A stretch of 64,000 bases of DNA, from positions 1-64,000 of the forward strand of contig NZ_PIJY01000020.1 in the NCBI RefSeq assembly GCF_008304605.1, read 5' to 3'. How positions within the stretch are numbered: position 1 is the stretch's first letter; each line of letters begins with the position of its first letter. A program made the translations under genes and the position numbers. The notes under the pieces are model-generated. The model worked only from the letters and a program-made list of their open reading frames with translations. It was not told the origin of the DNA and searched no databases. This DNA comes from Oceanobacillus polygoni. GTDB taxonomy: Bacteria; Bacillota; Bacilli; Bacillales; Amphibacillaceae. This document shows, in pieces, positions 34,255 through 45,457 of this stretch.

Positions 34255-35421
34255 ATGGAATCCATACAATCGGTCTATATTCATATTCCGTTTTGCAGAC
34301 AGATTTGTCATTACTGTGATTTTGTAAAGTTTTTCTATAATGAGGAATTAGCTACAGAATACTTAGAGGCTTTGATGCATGAGATAGATACAGCCTTGCC
34401 AGGAGATAATCATAAGTTGAGGACCATGTACATCGGCGGTGGTACACCGACTGCTTTAACTATAGAGCAATTACATACGCTATTTCGGTTTTTATCTAAG
34501 AAATTTGATCTTTCGAGCTTTGAAGAGGTTTCAATTGAAGTAAACCCAGGCGATATTGATACCGAAAAAACAAAGCTACTAAGGGATTATGGGATAACCC
34601 GGATATCTTTTGGTGTGCAAGTGATGGATGACAAGATGCTTGAACAGCTTGGTCGTGTGCATCGAGTGAAAGATGTGTATGATACCGTTGATTTATTAAA
34701 GCGGCATGATTTTTCAAACATTAGTCTTGATCTTATATATGCTTTACCGCATCAAACGGTTGAACAGTTTCAAGCTTCCTTGGAAGAAGCTCTTTCTTTT
34801 GGACTGCCACATTATTCCACGTATGCTTTGCAAATTGAACCGAAAACAATTTTCTATCAAAAGCATAAAAAAGGGCAACTCCATCGTCCGCCTGAAGATG
34901 ATGAAGTAATGATGTATGACATATTAAAGCGTACGATGAAATCCAATGGGATTCGCCAATACGAAGTAAGTAACTTTTCTATTCCAGGATTTGAAAGCAA
35001 ACATAATCTAACCTACTGGAATAACGATTATTATTATGGATTCGGTGCTGGGGCCCATGGTTATTTACCAGGGAAACGAATTACAAACATTCGCCCACTT
35101 CCAGCCTATGTTAAAAAGGCGTTTTCAGACGGAATGCCGATATTGCAAGTAGATGAGGTTACCATAAAGGAACGAATTGAGGAAGAAATGTTTCTTGGAC
35201 TTCGGAAAATAAATGGGATAGACAAGCAGCATTTTCGGGAGCGGTTTGGGATCGAATTGGAAAGGTTATATAGAAAAGAGCTTGAAAATCTAATCCATCT
35301 TGGATTGATTCAGGAAGATATGAAAATGATTCGGTTAACGGAACAGGGGATGCTTCTTGGTAATCGCGTATTTGAAAAATTTCTTCTGGAAAGCGATCCT
35401 AAAATAGAAACAATCTCCTAA
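34255..35421 (+). CDS. hemW: HemW, radical SAM haem chaperone (HemN-like)
   Basis: This 388-residue radical SAM protein has the cluster motif HIPFCRQICHYCDF at the N-terminus (CxxxCxxC), GGGTPTAL near 65 and the HemN C-terminal region. It is of the HemW type, which hands haem to target proteins; members of this type lack true coproporphyrinogen dehydrogenase activity. ATG 34255 is preceded by AGGAGGTGA; the open frame to 34195 is not needed. In B. subtilis the gene sits between lepA and hrcA, as here. Confidence 0.92.
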   Translation: MESIQSVYIHIPFCRQICHYCDFVKFFYNEELATEYLEALMHEIDTALPGDNHKLRTMYIGGGTPTALTIEQLHTLFRFLSKKFDLSSFEEVSIEVNPGDIDTEKTKLLRDYGITRISFGVQVMDDKMLEQLGRVHRVKDVYDTVDLLKRHDFSNISLDLIYALPHQTVEQFQASLEEALSFGLPHYSTYALQIEPKTIFYQKHKKGQLHRPPEDDEVMMYDILKRTMKSNGIRQYEVSNFSIPGFESKHNLTYWNNDYYYGFGAGAHGYLPGKRITNIRPLPAYVKKAFSDGMPILQVDEVTIKERIEEEMFLGLRKINGIDKQHFRERFGIELERLYRKELENLIHLGLIQEDMKMIRLTEQGMLLGNRVFEKFLLESDPKIETIS

Positions 35422-35431
35422 GACGTTCTAA

Positions 35432-35460
35432 TTGACAAAAAAATAGTCATTTGATAATTT
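35432..35460 (+). promoter_or_regulatory. Sigma-A promoter of the hrcA-grpE-dnaK operon
   Basis: TTGACA (35432-35437) is followed after 17 bases by TAATTT (35455-35460). The CIRCE operator begins 11 bases beyond, over the transcription start region. Confidence 0.75.
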
Positions 35461-35470
35461 TATAGTAGTA

Positions 35471-35497
35471 TTAGCACTCAGGTACTTAGAGTGCTAA
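35471..35497 (+). promoter_or_regulatory. CIRCE operator (HrcA-binding site)
   Basis: TTAGCACTC (35471-35479), nine bases, GAGTGCTAA (35489-35497) is a perfect CIRCE. HrcA binds it to repress the heat-shock operon, including its own gene 15 bases downstream. Confidence 0.98.
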
Positions 35498-35511
35498 CAG
35501 GAGTGATCATC

Positions 35512-36555
35512 ATGCTAACAGAAAGGCAACTCACAATTTTACAAGTCATAATTGATGATTTCGTTGATTCAGCTCATCCAATCGGGTCACGAGCACTTTC
35601 CAAAAAGGAAAGCCTTCCATATAGTGCAGCAACGATTAGAAATGAGATGGCTGATTTAGAAGAACTGGGTTTTTTGGAAAAAACTCATACATCTTCAGGG
35701 AGAGTTCCATCAGAAAAAGGCTACCGGTATTATGTAGACCATTTGATTGGTCCAATTTTAAGTCCGAGCCAAAATGAAGTTACGATTATTAAAAACATTA
35801 TCGACGATGGCTTCTTTGAATTTGAACAAATCGTGCAAATGTCGGCAGAGGTTTTATCGAAGCTTACGAGCTATACATCGATTATTCTCGGACCAGAAAT
35901 GTTTGAGACGAAACTGAAACAAATTCAAATTCTCCCGCTTTCAGCGTATACTGCTGTAGCTATTCTGGTTACAAATACAGGGCATGTGGAGCATCGTTCG
36001 TTCTCGATACCTGAAAAGGTCCGCGCTTCGGATCTAGAAAAAATGGTAAATATAATGAATGATCGACTTAAAGGAGTGCCGATTGTTCAATTGCAAGAGA
36101 AATTAACAACAGAGATTGCTCAACTGATGAAGATGTACATTGATGATTTTGATACATCCTTTGACTATTTGAAATCTGTTTTCTTGAGTGAACATCCTGT
36201 TAAACTATATATTGGAGGTAAATCCAATATACTGATGCAACCTGAATTTAACGATGTCGATAAAATTCGCTCATTCTTTAATATGATGGAAAGAGAAGAC
36301 GAGATAGCCAATTTACTCAAAAACACGAAAAGTGGTATTGAAGTAACGATTGGTAATGAGAACGAAGTAGAAGCAATTAAGAATTTAAGCTTGATAACTG
36401 CTTCTTATCACATGGAAGGGGACCATATGGGAACCATTGCATTACTTGGTCCAACAAGGATGGAGTATAGAAAGGTCATCACACTTCTGAGAGGCTTATC
36501 GAATGAGATGACAGATGCATTGTACATGTGGTACAAAAATGATGATGATGCATAA
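35512..36555 (+). CDS. hrcA: Heat-inducible transcription repressor HrcA
   Basis: This 347-residue repressor binds CIRCE and senses free GroE. The N-terminal winged helix (ILQVIIDDFVDSAHPIGSRALSKK, SAATIRNEMADLEELGFLEKTHTSSGRVPSEKGYRYYVD) and the GAF-like core (IQILPLSAYTAVAILVTNTGHVE) are present. ATG 35512 follows AGGAGTG; GTG 35491 lies inside the CIRCE right arm. Confidence 0.97.
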   Translation: MLTERQLTILQVIIDDFVDSAHPIGSRALSKKESLPYSAATIRNEMADLEELGFLEKTHTSSGRVPSEKGYRYYVDHLIGPILSPSQNEVTIIKNIIDDGFFEFEQIVQMSAEVLSKLTSYTSIILGPEMFETKLKQIQILPLSAYTAVAILVTNTGHVEHRSFSIPEKVRASDLEKMVNIMNDRLKGVPIVQLQEKLTTEIAQLMKMYIDDFDTSFDYLKSVFLSEHPVKLYIGGKSNILMQPEFNDVDKIRSFFNMMEREDEIANLLKNTKSGIEVTIGNENEVEAIKNLSLITASYHMEGDHMGTIALLGPTRMEYRKVITLLRGLSNEMTDALYMWYKNDDDA

Positions 36556-36757
36556 ATGAATCAATAATCGCAGGTCTTAGCATCTATGCTAGACCAGTTA
36601 CCAATATAGTTTCATTAAAATGCTATTCATGATATAGTCTTACTTGGAAAATAGGAAAGTATAAAACTGTTCTATTAACGTAAGCACAATAAAGCATTCG
36701 CTCAAAAGTGTGCGAATGGAATGTTTTCTAAGAAATTTTAATATGGAGGTGGCATTG

Positions 36758-37336
36758 GTGGAAGATCAAAATAAAGATACAGTGACAGATGATAGATCCA
36801 TCACCAATGAAGAAGTTGAAGTGATTGATTCCACTGATCAAGAAATAACGGAATCAAACGAGACTGATTCAGCTAGTATGGAAGAGTTAAAAGCAGAAAA
36901 CCAAGCATTAAAAGCGGAAAAGGATGAAGTATTCAATCGACTGCTACGATTACAGGCTGAGTATGATAATTTCAAAAAACGTTCCCAAAAAGAGAAAGAA
37001 GCAGAACGTAAATATAAATCACAGGATTTGATCAATGAACTGCTTCCTGCTCTAGATAACTTTGAAAGAGCTCTACAAGTAGAAGTTACGGAAGCAAATT
37101 CAAATCTTTTTGATGGCATTACGATGGTATATCGTCAACTCCAGGATGCGCTCGTATCACAAGGACTTGAAGTGATTGAGACAGAAGGGCAAGCTTTTGA
37201 TCCTAACTTACATCACGCAGTTATGCAAATCGAAGATGATGAAATGGAATCCAATATCGTTGTAGAAGAGTTACAAAAAGGATATCAGTTAAAAGATCGA
37301 GTAATCCGCCCAGCAATGGTAAAAGTGAATAAATAA
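36758..37336 (+). CDS. grpE: Nucleotide exchange factor GrpE
   Basis: This 192-residue co-chaperone releases ADP from DnaK. The acidic N-terminal tail is followed by a long coiled coil (about 40-100, LLRLQAEYDNFKKRSQKE) and the C-terminal beta domain (GLEVIETEGQAFDPNLHHAVMQIE, GYQLKDRVIRPAMVKVNK). The GTG start at 36758 is eight bases after GGAGG; the frame is open to ATG 36710 but that ATG has no ribosome site. The 200-base gap after hrcA carries a 7-bp hairpin (36695-36701/36712-36718). Confidence 0.95.
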   Translation: MEDQNKDTVTDDRSITNEEVEVIDSTDQEITESNETDSASMEELKAENQALKAEKDEVFNRLLRLQAEYDNFKKRSQKEKEAERKYKSQDLINELLPALDNFERALQVEVTEANSNLFDGITMVYRQLQDALVSQGLEVIETEGQAFDPNLHHAVMQIEDDEMESNIVVEELQKGYQLKDRVIRPAMVKVNK

Positions 37337-37348
37337 TTGGATAGGTAG

Positions 37349-39202
<1,854 letters not shown>

Positions 39203-39228
39203 GTAATGAATAAAGGATAGACCCAACC

Positions 39229-39267
39229 AAAAGTCAAAGTCAGGATTCTCTTGACTTTGACTTTTTT
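39229..39267 (+). terminator. Terminator after dnaK
   Basis: A 14-bp perfect stem (39229-39242 with 39252-39265) with a T run to 39267 closes the hrcA-grpE-dnaK unit. Confidence 0.85.
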
Positions 39268-39298
39268 AAAGAAATCATGATTTGCTATGAAGCAATCA

Positions 39299-39328
39299 TT
39301 GATGATATGATAAAACCTATGCTATAGT
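39299..39328 (+). promoter_or_regulatory. Promoter of dnaJ
   Basis: TTGATG (39299-39304), an 18-base spacer and TATAGT (39323-39328) lie between the dnaK terminator and the dnaJ start. No CIRCE is nearby. Confidence 0.6.
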
Positions 39329-39349
39329 GTGTCGGGAGAGTGAAGAAGG

Positions 39350-40477
39350 TTGAGCAAGCGAGATTATTATGATGTACTTGGAGTAGAAAAAGGTGCTTCA
39401 AAAGAAGAAATTAAGAAGTCATATCGGAAATTGGCAAGAAAGTATCACCCAGATGTAAATAAAGCAGATGATGCAGCCGATAAATTTAAAGAAGCTAAAG
39501 AAGCGTATGAAGTATTAAGTGACGAACAAAAGCGCGCGCAATATGATCAGTTTGGTCATGCAGGAGCTAGTGGTCAAGGCTTTGGTGGCTTTGGCGGCGG
39601 AGCGCAAGATTTCGGTGGGTTTGGCGATATCTTTGATATGTTCTTTGGTGGTGGCGGACGTAGTCGTGATCCAAATGCACCACAACAAGGGGCAGATTTG
39701 CAGTATACCATGGTATTAGATTTTGAAGAAGCAATTTTTGGCAAGGAAGCAGATATTACGATTCCTAATGAAGAAACATGTGGAACATGTAGTGGCTCAG
39801 GCGCAAAACCTGGAACGAGCAAGAAAACATGTTCTCATTGTAACGGTTCTGGTCAATTAAACCAAGAACAGAATACTCCTTTTGGTCGAGTAGTTAACCG
39901 CAGAGTATGTCATCATTGTAATGGTACTGGAAATATTATTCCTGATAAATGTAATACTTGTGGTGGAACAGGAAATGTGAAAAAGAATAAAAAGATCCAT
40001 ATCAGTATTCCAGCAGGAATTGATGAAGGTCAACAAATTCGAGTATCTGGAAAAGGTGAGCCAGGTAAAAATGGCGGTCCTGCCGGAGATTTGTTCGTAG
40101 TTGTTCAGATCAGGCCACATGACTTCTTTATAAGAGAAGGAGATCATATTTTCTGTGAACTACCTCTAACATTTACACAAGCTGCTTTAGGGGATGAGGT
40201 AGAAGTTCCTACTGTACATGGAAAAGTAAAATTAAAAGTACCAGCTGGAACGCAAACCGGAAAAACGTTTCGTCTGAAAGGTAAAGGTTCACCGAATGTA
40301 CGTGGACGCGGTCAAGGGGATCAGCATATTAGAGTGAAAGTAATGACCCCTACACAATTGACAGATAGACAGAAAGAACTACTTCGTGAGTTCAATGAAA
40401 TTGGTGGAAATGATTCCACAGATGAACAGGACGGAAATATTTTTCAACGTTTTAAAAAAGCGTTTAAAGGTGACTAA
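39350..40477 (+). CDS. dnaJ: Chaperone DnaJ (Hsp40)
   Basis: This 375-residue type I DnaJ has a J domain with HPD at 33-35, a Gly/Phe-rich region (about 75-105), four zinc repeats ([32 protein letters not shown]) and C-terminal substrate domains. It stimulates DnaK ATPase. The TTG start is nine bases after GGGAGAG. Confidence 0.98.
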   Translation: MSKRDYYDVLGVEKGASKEEIKKSYRKLARKYHPDVNKADDAADKFKEAKEAYEVLSDEQKRAQYDQFGHAGASGQGFGGFGGGAQDFGGFGDIFDMFFGGGGRSRDPNAPQQGADLQYTMVLDFEEAIFGKEADITIPNEETCGTCSGSGAKPGTSKKTCSHCNGSGQLNQEQNTPFGRVVNRRVCHHCNGTGNIIPDKCNTCGGTGNVKKNKKIHISIPAGIDEGQQIRVSGKGEPGKNGGPAGDLFVVVQIRPHDFFIREGDHIFCELPLTFTQAALGDEVEVPTVHGKVKLKVPAGTQTGKTFRLKGKGSPNVRGRGQGDQHIRVKVMTPTQLTDRQKELLREFNEIGGNDSTDEQDGNIFQRFKKAFKGD

Positions 40478-40499
40478 CGATGTTGCTTAGCAACATCGT
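40477..40499 (+). terminator. Hairpin after dnaJ, weak terminator
   Basis: ACGATGTTG (40477-40485) pairs with CAACATCGT (40491-40499), with a T run seven bases later (TTTTTT at 40507). It may only partly terminate, since prmA follows in the same direction. Confidence 0.55.
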
Positions 40500-40590
40500 C
40501 TACATATTTTTTAGGTGAAGCATCTTGATGGGATATGTGCAAGATTTACATTCCAAGAGATCCACCATCCAATGAAATGGGTGAATAATA

Positions 40591-41529
40591 ATGAAATGGT
40601 CAGAAGTTTGTATTCATACGACAAATGAAGCAATTGAACCGATTTCTAATATTTTACATGAAACGGGTGCAAGTGGATTAGTAATTGAAGACCCGCAGGA
40701 CTTAATAAAAGTACGCGACAATGTATACGGAGAAATCTATGATTTAGATCCAAACGAATATCCAGAAGAAGGAGTGCGGATCAAGGCTTACTTGCCGATG
40801 AATAGCTTCCTAGGAGAAACGGTAGAACAAATTAAACAAGCAATCAATAATTTATTGATTTATGATATTGATCTAGGTAAAAACCATGTTTCCTTGAGTG
40901 AAGTAAATGAGGAAGAGTGGGCAACTGCGTGGAAGAAATATTATAAACCGGTGAAGGTCTCTAAAAAGATAACCATAACACCAACATGGGAAGAGTATAC
41001 ACCAGTTTCTAGTGATGAGATCATTATAGAGCTAGATCCCGGCATGGCTTTTGGTACGGGTACACATCCCACAACGGTTCTAAGCATGCAAGCATTAGAA
41101 ACTTATTTAACACATGATGATACAGTTATCGATGTTGGTTGTGGTTCAGGTGTACTTAGTATTGCTGCTGCAAAGCTTGGTGCAAAAGAAGTCTATGCAT
41201 ATGACTTGGATGAAATAGCTGTTAAAAGTACACAGCAAAATGCAAAGCTCAATGAGCTGAACAGCCAAATTGTTGTTGCTCAGAATAACTTACTTGACCA
41301 CGTAAACCAGCAAGTAAATGTTATTGTTTCTAATATACTGGCAGAAATTATCGTTCGTTTTGTAGACAATGCATGGGATAACCTTGTAAGTGGTGGATTA
41401 TTTATAACGTCAGGAATTATACAGAATAAGAAACAACTCGTTAAAGAAAAACTTACGGAGCAAGGGTTTGAAATTATAGCTGTTAATGAAATGGAAGATT
41501 GGATTTCCATCGTAGCTAAGAAAAATTAA
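40591..41529 (+). CDS. prmA: Ribosomal protein L11 methyltransferase
   Basis: This 312-residue enzyme trimethylates L11. The L11-recognition domain at the N-terminus is followed by the methyltransferase fold: DPGMAFGTGTHPTT (about 149-162), VIDVGCGSGVLSIAAAKLGA (about 176-195) and VIVSNILAEI (about 245). The ATG at 40591 is preceded by a weak GGGTGA. Confidence 0.97.
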   Translation: MKWSEVCIHTTNEAIEPISNILHETGASGLVIEDPQDLIKVRDNVYGEIYDLDPNEYPEEGVRIKAYLPMNSFLGETVEQIKQAINNLLIYDIDLGKNHVSLSEVNEEEWATAWKKYYKPVKVSKKITITPTWEEYTPVSSDEIIIELDPGMAFGTGTHPTTVLSMQALETYLTHDDTVIDVGCGSGVLSIAAAKLGAKEVYAYDLDEIAVKSTQQNAKLNELNSQIVVAQNNLLDHVNQQVNVIVSNILAEIIVRFVDNAWDNLVSGGLFITSGIIQNKKQLVKEKLTEQGFEIIAVNEMEDWISIVAKKN

Positions 41530-41560
41530 AAAACGCGATATACATGAAGTGGGTGTGTAC

Positions 41561-42331
41561 ATGCAAAGATATTTTGTCTCATCTTCTCGTTTTAAAGATA
41601 ATAACATTACAATTACTGGTGATGATGTTCATCATATTACTCGTGTTATGAGATACAATGTGGGAGATAAAATAATATGTAATAACGAAGAAGGTAAGGC
41701 TGCGATTTGCCGTATTTCACAAGTAACAAGTGATGAAGTTCAGGTTATCATTGAAACGTGGCTGAATGAAAATGTAGAGCTACCAATCAATGTTACAATT
41801 GCCCAAGGTATCCCTAAAGGGGATAAGTTTGATTTAGTAGTTCAAAAAGGAACAGAGCTTGGTGCACATGCATTTATTCCATTTCAAGCAGACCGATCAA
41901 TAGCGATTTGGGATAAAAAGAAAGCTGAAAAAAAATTACAACGCTTTGAAAAAATTATTAAAGAAGCTAGTGAGCAAAGTCACCGCAATAAAGTTCCTGT
42001 TATAAAAAGTCCAGTGTCGGTGAAGGATTTAATTGAGGAGAGCAAAAACTATCATGTGAAGCTTTTTGCATATGAAGAAGAAGCGAAGGTTTCGAAACAC
42101 CAATCATTTGGTAATATAATAAATAGGCTCGATCCAGGGCAAGACATATTGGTTTGCATTGGTCCAGAAGGTGGATTCTCTCCGAAAGAAGCAGGGCTGT
42201 TGAAAGAAAATAATTTTTCACCGGTTCGGCTTGGTCCGCGGATTTTAAGAACAGAGACTGCTGCACTTTATGCGCTCGCTAGCATATCGTATCATTTTGA
42301 AGAAATGAGGTGTTCGGAATGCCAACAGTAG
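41561..42331 (+). CDS. rsmE: 16S rRNA m3U1498 methyltransferase RsmE
   Basis: This 256-residue SPOUT methyltransferase has an N-terminal PUA-like domain and the knot domain with KGDKFDLVVQKGTELGAHAFIPF, ASEQSHRNKVP, VCIGPEGGFSPKE and LRLGPRILRTETA-type motifs (here VRLGPRILRTETAA). The start is ATG 41561 (MQRYFV, the usual beginning); GTG 41549 is in frame but less likely. Confidence 0.96.
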   Translation: MQRYFVSSSRFKDNNITITGDDVHHITRVMRYNVGDKIICNNEEGKAAICRISQVTSDEVQVIIETWLNENVELPINVTIAQGIPKGDKFDLVVQKGTELGAHAFIPFQADRSIAIWDKKKAEKKLQRFEKIIKEASEQSHRNKVPVIKSPVSVKDLIEESKNYHVKLFAYEEEAKVSKHQSFGNIINRLDPGQDILVCIGPEGGFSPKEAGLLKENNFSPVRLGPRILRTETAALYALASISYHFEEMRCSECQQ

Positions 42332-43674
42332 CATTTCATACATTAGGCTGTAAAGTGAATCATTATGAAACAGAAGGAATTTGGCGCATGTTTATGGAAA
42401 AAGGCTATGAGCGTGTCGATTTTGATCACGATTCGGATGTCTATGTTATTAATACGTGTACGGTAACCAATTCTGGAGATAAAAAAAGTAGACAAGTCAT
42501 TCGTAGAGCAATTCGGAAAAACCCGAATGCAGTAGTTTGTGTAACGGGCTGCTATGCTCAAACGTCACCAGGTGAGATTATGGAGATTCCGGGTGTCGAT
42601 GTTGTTGTCGGTACACAGGAACGAAAAAATATCTTCACGTATATTGAAAAACACCAAGAAACGAAGGAACCGGTTAATGGTGTTTCCAACATTATGAAAA
42701 ACCGTGTGTTTGAAGAAATGGATGTACCTGTTTTTACAGACCGTACACGAGCATCTTTGAAAATTCAAGAAGGGTGTAATAATTTCTGTACATTTTGTAT
42801 TATCCCTTGGTCTCGTGGTTTACTACGTTCAAGAGACCCTGAAAATGTAATTCAACAAGCTGAAAAATTGGTTGAAGCTGGTTACAAAGAGCTTGTCCTC
42901 ACTGGTATCCATACAGCAGGATATGGAGAAGATATGAAGGATTATAATTTTGCAATGTTGCTTCGGGAATTGGAGCAGGTTGAGGGCTTGAAACGGATTC
43001 GAATTTCTTCGATTGAGGCAAGTCAAATTACAGATGAAGTGATTGATGTCCTAGACAAATCAGAGAAAATTGTTAGGCATTTGCACATTCCATTACAAGC
43101 TGGCTCAGATACTGTCTTGGCGAGAATGCGCAGAAAGTATTCTACAGAGTTCTATAAAGAAAAAGTAACTAAAATTAGAAAAGCATTACCTGGTTTAGCC
43201 ATTACATCGGATGTTATTGTTGGCTTCCCAGGTGAAACAGAAGAAGAATTTATGGAAACCTATAATGTCATAAAAGAAATTGGCTACTCAGAGCTACATG
43301 TATTCCCGTTCTCAAGAAGAACTGGAACGCCTGCTGCACGTATGGATAATCAAGTGGATGAAGCGGTAAAAGAAAATCGTGTGCATCGTTTAATCGCATT
43401 ATCTGATCAACTAGCGAAGGAATATGCTTCACAATATGAGAATGAAGTTCTTGAAGTTATTCCAGAGGAACGTATACTTGATGAGAATCATCCTGAATTG
43501 CTTGTGGGATACACAGATAATTATATGAAAGTCCAATTTGAGGGTACTGCAGATATGATTGGCAAGATTGTCCGTGTGAAAATTACGAAATCTGGATATC
43601 CATATAATGAAGGTACATTTGTTAGGGTTATGGAACATGCAACACATGCTGGTGAAAAGATAGTTAATCAATAA
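42319..43674 (+). CDS. mtaB: tRNA ct6A37/t6A37 methylthiotransferase MtaB
   Basis: This 451-residue radical SAM methylthiotransferase makes ms2t6A at position 37. The N-terminal MTTase domain ([28 protein letters not shown]), the radical SAM cluster CNNFCTFC (about 152-159) and a C-terminal TRAM domain are present. It corresponds to B. subtilis yqeV. ATG 42319 lies eight bases after AGGTG and overlaps the rsmE end by 13 bases. Confidence 0.95.
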   Translation: MPTVAFHTLGCKVNHYETEGIWRMFMEKGYERVDFDHDSDVYVINTCTVTNSGDKKSRQVIRRAIRKNPNAVVCVTGCYAQTSPGEIMEIPGVDVVVGTQERKNIFTYIEKHQETKEPVNGVSNIMKNRVFEEMDVPVFTDRTRASLKIQEGCNNFCTFCIIPWSRGLLRSRDPENVIQQAEKLVEAGYKELVLTGIHTAGYGEDMKDYNFAMLLRELEQVEGLKRIRISSIEASQITDEVIDVLDKSEKIVRHLHIPLQAGSDTVLARMRRKYSTEFYKEKVTKIRKALPGLAITSDVIVGFPGETEEEFMETYNVIKEIGYSELHVFPFSRRTGTPAARMDNQVDEAVKENRVHRLIALSDQLAKEYASQYENEVLEVIPEERILDENHPELLVGYTDNYMKVQFEGTADMIGKIVRVKITKSGYPYNEGTFVRVMEHATHAGEKIVNQ

Positions 43675-43697
43675 CTTATTCAGAGAGGACGTTTAAG

Positions 43698-44369
43698 ATG
43701 AGTAATAAATTAGCTAAATATATTGATCATACACAATTAAAGACGGATACAACAAAGGATCAAATACAGAAATTAGTTGAAGAAGCGAGGGAGTATGATT
43801 TTGCCTCTGTTTGTGTTAATCCGCATTGGGTTTCTTACTGTTATGAGAACCTAAAAGAAACAACAGTAAAAGTTTGTACGGTCATTGGCTTCCCACTTGG
43901 AGCTAATTCGACGGCTGTTAAAGCTTTTGAAACTGAACAAGCAATTAAAGACGGTGCAACAGAAGTAGACATGGTCATTAATGTTGGAGAATTAAAGTCT
44001 GGTAATGACGATCTTGTAAAAGCCGATATTGAAGCTGTTGTGAATGCAGCTAAAGGAAAAGCTTTAACAAAAGTAATCATTGAAACAGCTTTGCTAACGA
44101 ATGATGAAAAAGTTCGTGCTTGTCAATTAGCAAAAGAAGCAGGTGCTGATTATGTTAAAACTTCTACAGGTTTTGCAAATGAAGGCGCAACAGTAAAAGA
44201 TGTTCAATTGATGCGTGAGACAGTTGGTGCAGAAATAGGTGTCAAAGCATCTGGTGGTGTCCGTGATTTAGAAGGAATGAACGCTATGATTGAAGCGGGA
44301 GCAACCCGCATTGGTGCTAGTGCTGGAGTCGATATTATCAATGGAATTACAGGTACTAGCGATTATTAA
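43698..44369 (+). CDS. deoC: Deoxyribose-phosphate aldolase
   Basis: This 223-residue class I aldolase splits 2-deoxyribose-5-phosphate into glyceraldehyde-3-phosphate and acetaldehyde. The Schiff-base Lys is in YVKTSTGF (about 152), with [14 protein letters not shown] near 89 and [14 protein letters not shown] near 178. GAGAGGAC precedes the ATG, 23 bases after mtaB. It is not at this place in B. subtilis, where deoC (dra) sits with nupC and pdp. Confidence 0.96.
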   Translation: MSNKLAKYIDHTQLKTDTTKDQIQKLVEEAREYDFASVCVNPHWVSYCYENLKETTVKVCTVIGFPLGANSTAVKAFETEQAIKDGATEVDMVINVGELKSGNDDLVKADIEAVVNAAKGKALTKVIIETALLTNDEKVRACQLAKEAGADYVKTSTGFANEGATVKDVQLMRETVGAEIGVKASGGVRDLEGMNAMIEAGATRIGASAGVDIINGITGTSDY

Positions 44370-44425
44370 TTCAGCAAACTATGCAATAAAAGATGTATTT
44401 ACTAGTATAATTAGTTAAATAATCG

Positions 44426-44454
44426 TTGACCAGATTGTAGGAATATATTATACT
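44426..44454 (+). promoter_or_regulatory. Sigma-A promoter of rpsU-yqeY
   Basis: TTGACC (44426-44431) and TATACT (44449-44454) are separated by 17 bases, about 70 bases before rpsU. Confidence 0.8.
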
Positions 44455-44524
44455 TTAAAAAGGCATGAGAAGGTAGTCATGTCGGTATAAATTGGTTTTG
44501 TGCTTCGGAGGGAGGGAAATTAGC

Positions 44525-44701
44525 ATGTCAAATACAACTCGCGTTCGTAAAAACGAGTCTCTTGAGGATGCTCTTCGTCGCTTCAAACGCAGTGTGTCAA
44601 AAAGCGGTACACTACAGGAATATCGTAAACGTGAACACTATGAAAAGCCTAGTGTTAAACGTAAGAAGAAATCTGAAGCTGCTAGAAAGCGTAAATTCTA
44701 A
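44525..44701 (+). CDS. rpsU: 30S ribosomal protein S21
   Basis: This 58-residue basic protein ([21 protein letters not shown]) is S21 of the small subunit. GGAGGGAGGG lies ten bases before ATG 44525; the frame extends to 44492 but lacks support. The last third is Lys/Arg-rich, as usual. Confidence 0.97.
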   Translation: MSNTTRVRKNESLEDALRRFKRSVSKSGTLQEYRKREHYEKPSVKRKKKSEAARKRKF

Positions 44702-44716
44702 AGAGGGTGCAAGCGT

Positions 44717-45163
44717 ATGACGTTACTTGATCGATTGAATCAAGACATGAAGCAAGCTATGAAGAACAAGGATAAAGAAACGCTAAGCGTTATTCGCATG
44801 GTGAAGGCTTCTATCCAGAATGAATCGATTAAACTTAGTAAGGATACACTATCTGAGGACGAAGATTTAACAATTTTATCCAGAGAAGTTAAACAACGGA
44901 AAGATTCCCTCCAAGAATTTAAATCTGCTGGACGTGAAGATTTAGTTGAAAAACTTGAAAATGAATTGGTAATTTTACAAAAGTATTTACCGAAGCAACT
45001 TTCAGATGAAGAACTACTTTCAATTATCCAAGTAACGATTCAGGAAGTAAATGCTACATCAATGAAAGATATGGGTAAAGTGATGGGTGCTGTAATGCCA
45101 AAGGTAAAGGGCAAAGCAGACGGCTCTCAAATAAAAAAACTTGTACAACAAGAATTACAATAA
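44717..45163 (+). CDS. yqeY: YqeY/GatB-like protein
   Basis: This 148-residue YqeY-family protein resembles the tRNA-binding tail domain of GatB. Typical stretches are [33 protein letters not shown] and [15 protein letters not shown], with [18 protein letters not shown] near the C-terminus. Its function is not established. It is cotranscribed with rpsU, 15 bases apart. Confidence 0.94.
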   Translation: MTLLDRLNQDMKQAMKNKDKETLSVIRMVKASIQNESIKLSKDTLSEDEDLTILSREVKQRKDSLQEFKSAGREDLVEKLENELVILQKYLPKQLSDEELLSIIQVTIQEVNATSMKDMGKVMGAVMPKVKGKADGSQIKKLVQQELQ

Positions 45164-45169
45164 TAAGTT

Positions 45170-45204
45170 AAAGAATCTCAAGTCATAAGACTTGGGATTC
45201 TTTT
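45170..45204 (+). terminator. Terminator of rpsU-yqeY
   Basis: A 15-bp stem with one G-U pair (45170-45184 with 45189-45203) followed by T residues lies just after the yqeY stop. Confidence 0.88.
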
Positions 45205-45399
45205 CTTATATATGAAAATTATAAGCCTTCTAGAAATATAGAAGATAAGCACCATCAAAGTTTCTCTATGGATAAGATTATGATAGTATCTAATTATGAC
45301 ATAACTCCTGTTAGAGAACTTACTAGTTGCTAGCCTTTGGGGATTCGTTATTGCAATTATGCAAATTGGAATGATGTATACTTTTCTAACGTTAAAAAA

Positions 45400-45426
45400 T
45401 GAAACCAATCCCATACCACTTCCGTA
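45400..45426 (+). promoter_or_regulatory. Sigma-W-type (ECF) promoter of nfeD-floA
   Basis: TGAAAC (45400-45405) and CGTA (45423-45426) are separated by 17 bases, close to the sigma-W consensus TGAAAC-N16-CGTA. The orthologous B. subtilis operon (yqeZ-yqfA-yqfB) is known to be sigma-W dependent. Confidence 0.78.
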
Positions 45427-45457
45427 TTAATTGATAACAGGCTGAGGGAGGTGAATA

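Noticed and set aside
45308-45430. Frame with a membrane-like 40-residue peptide (LLVASLWGFVIAIMQIGMMYTFL) before nfeD
   Set aside because: It has no ATG, GTG or TTG start, no ribosome-binding site, and its 3' part is the sigma-W-type promoter.
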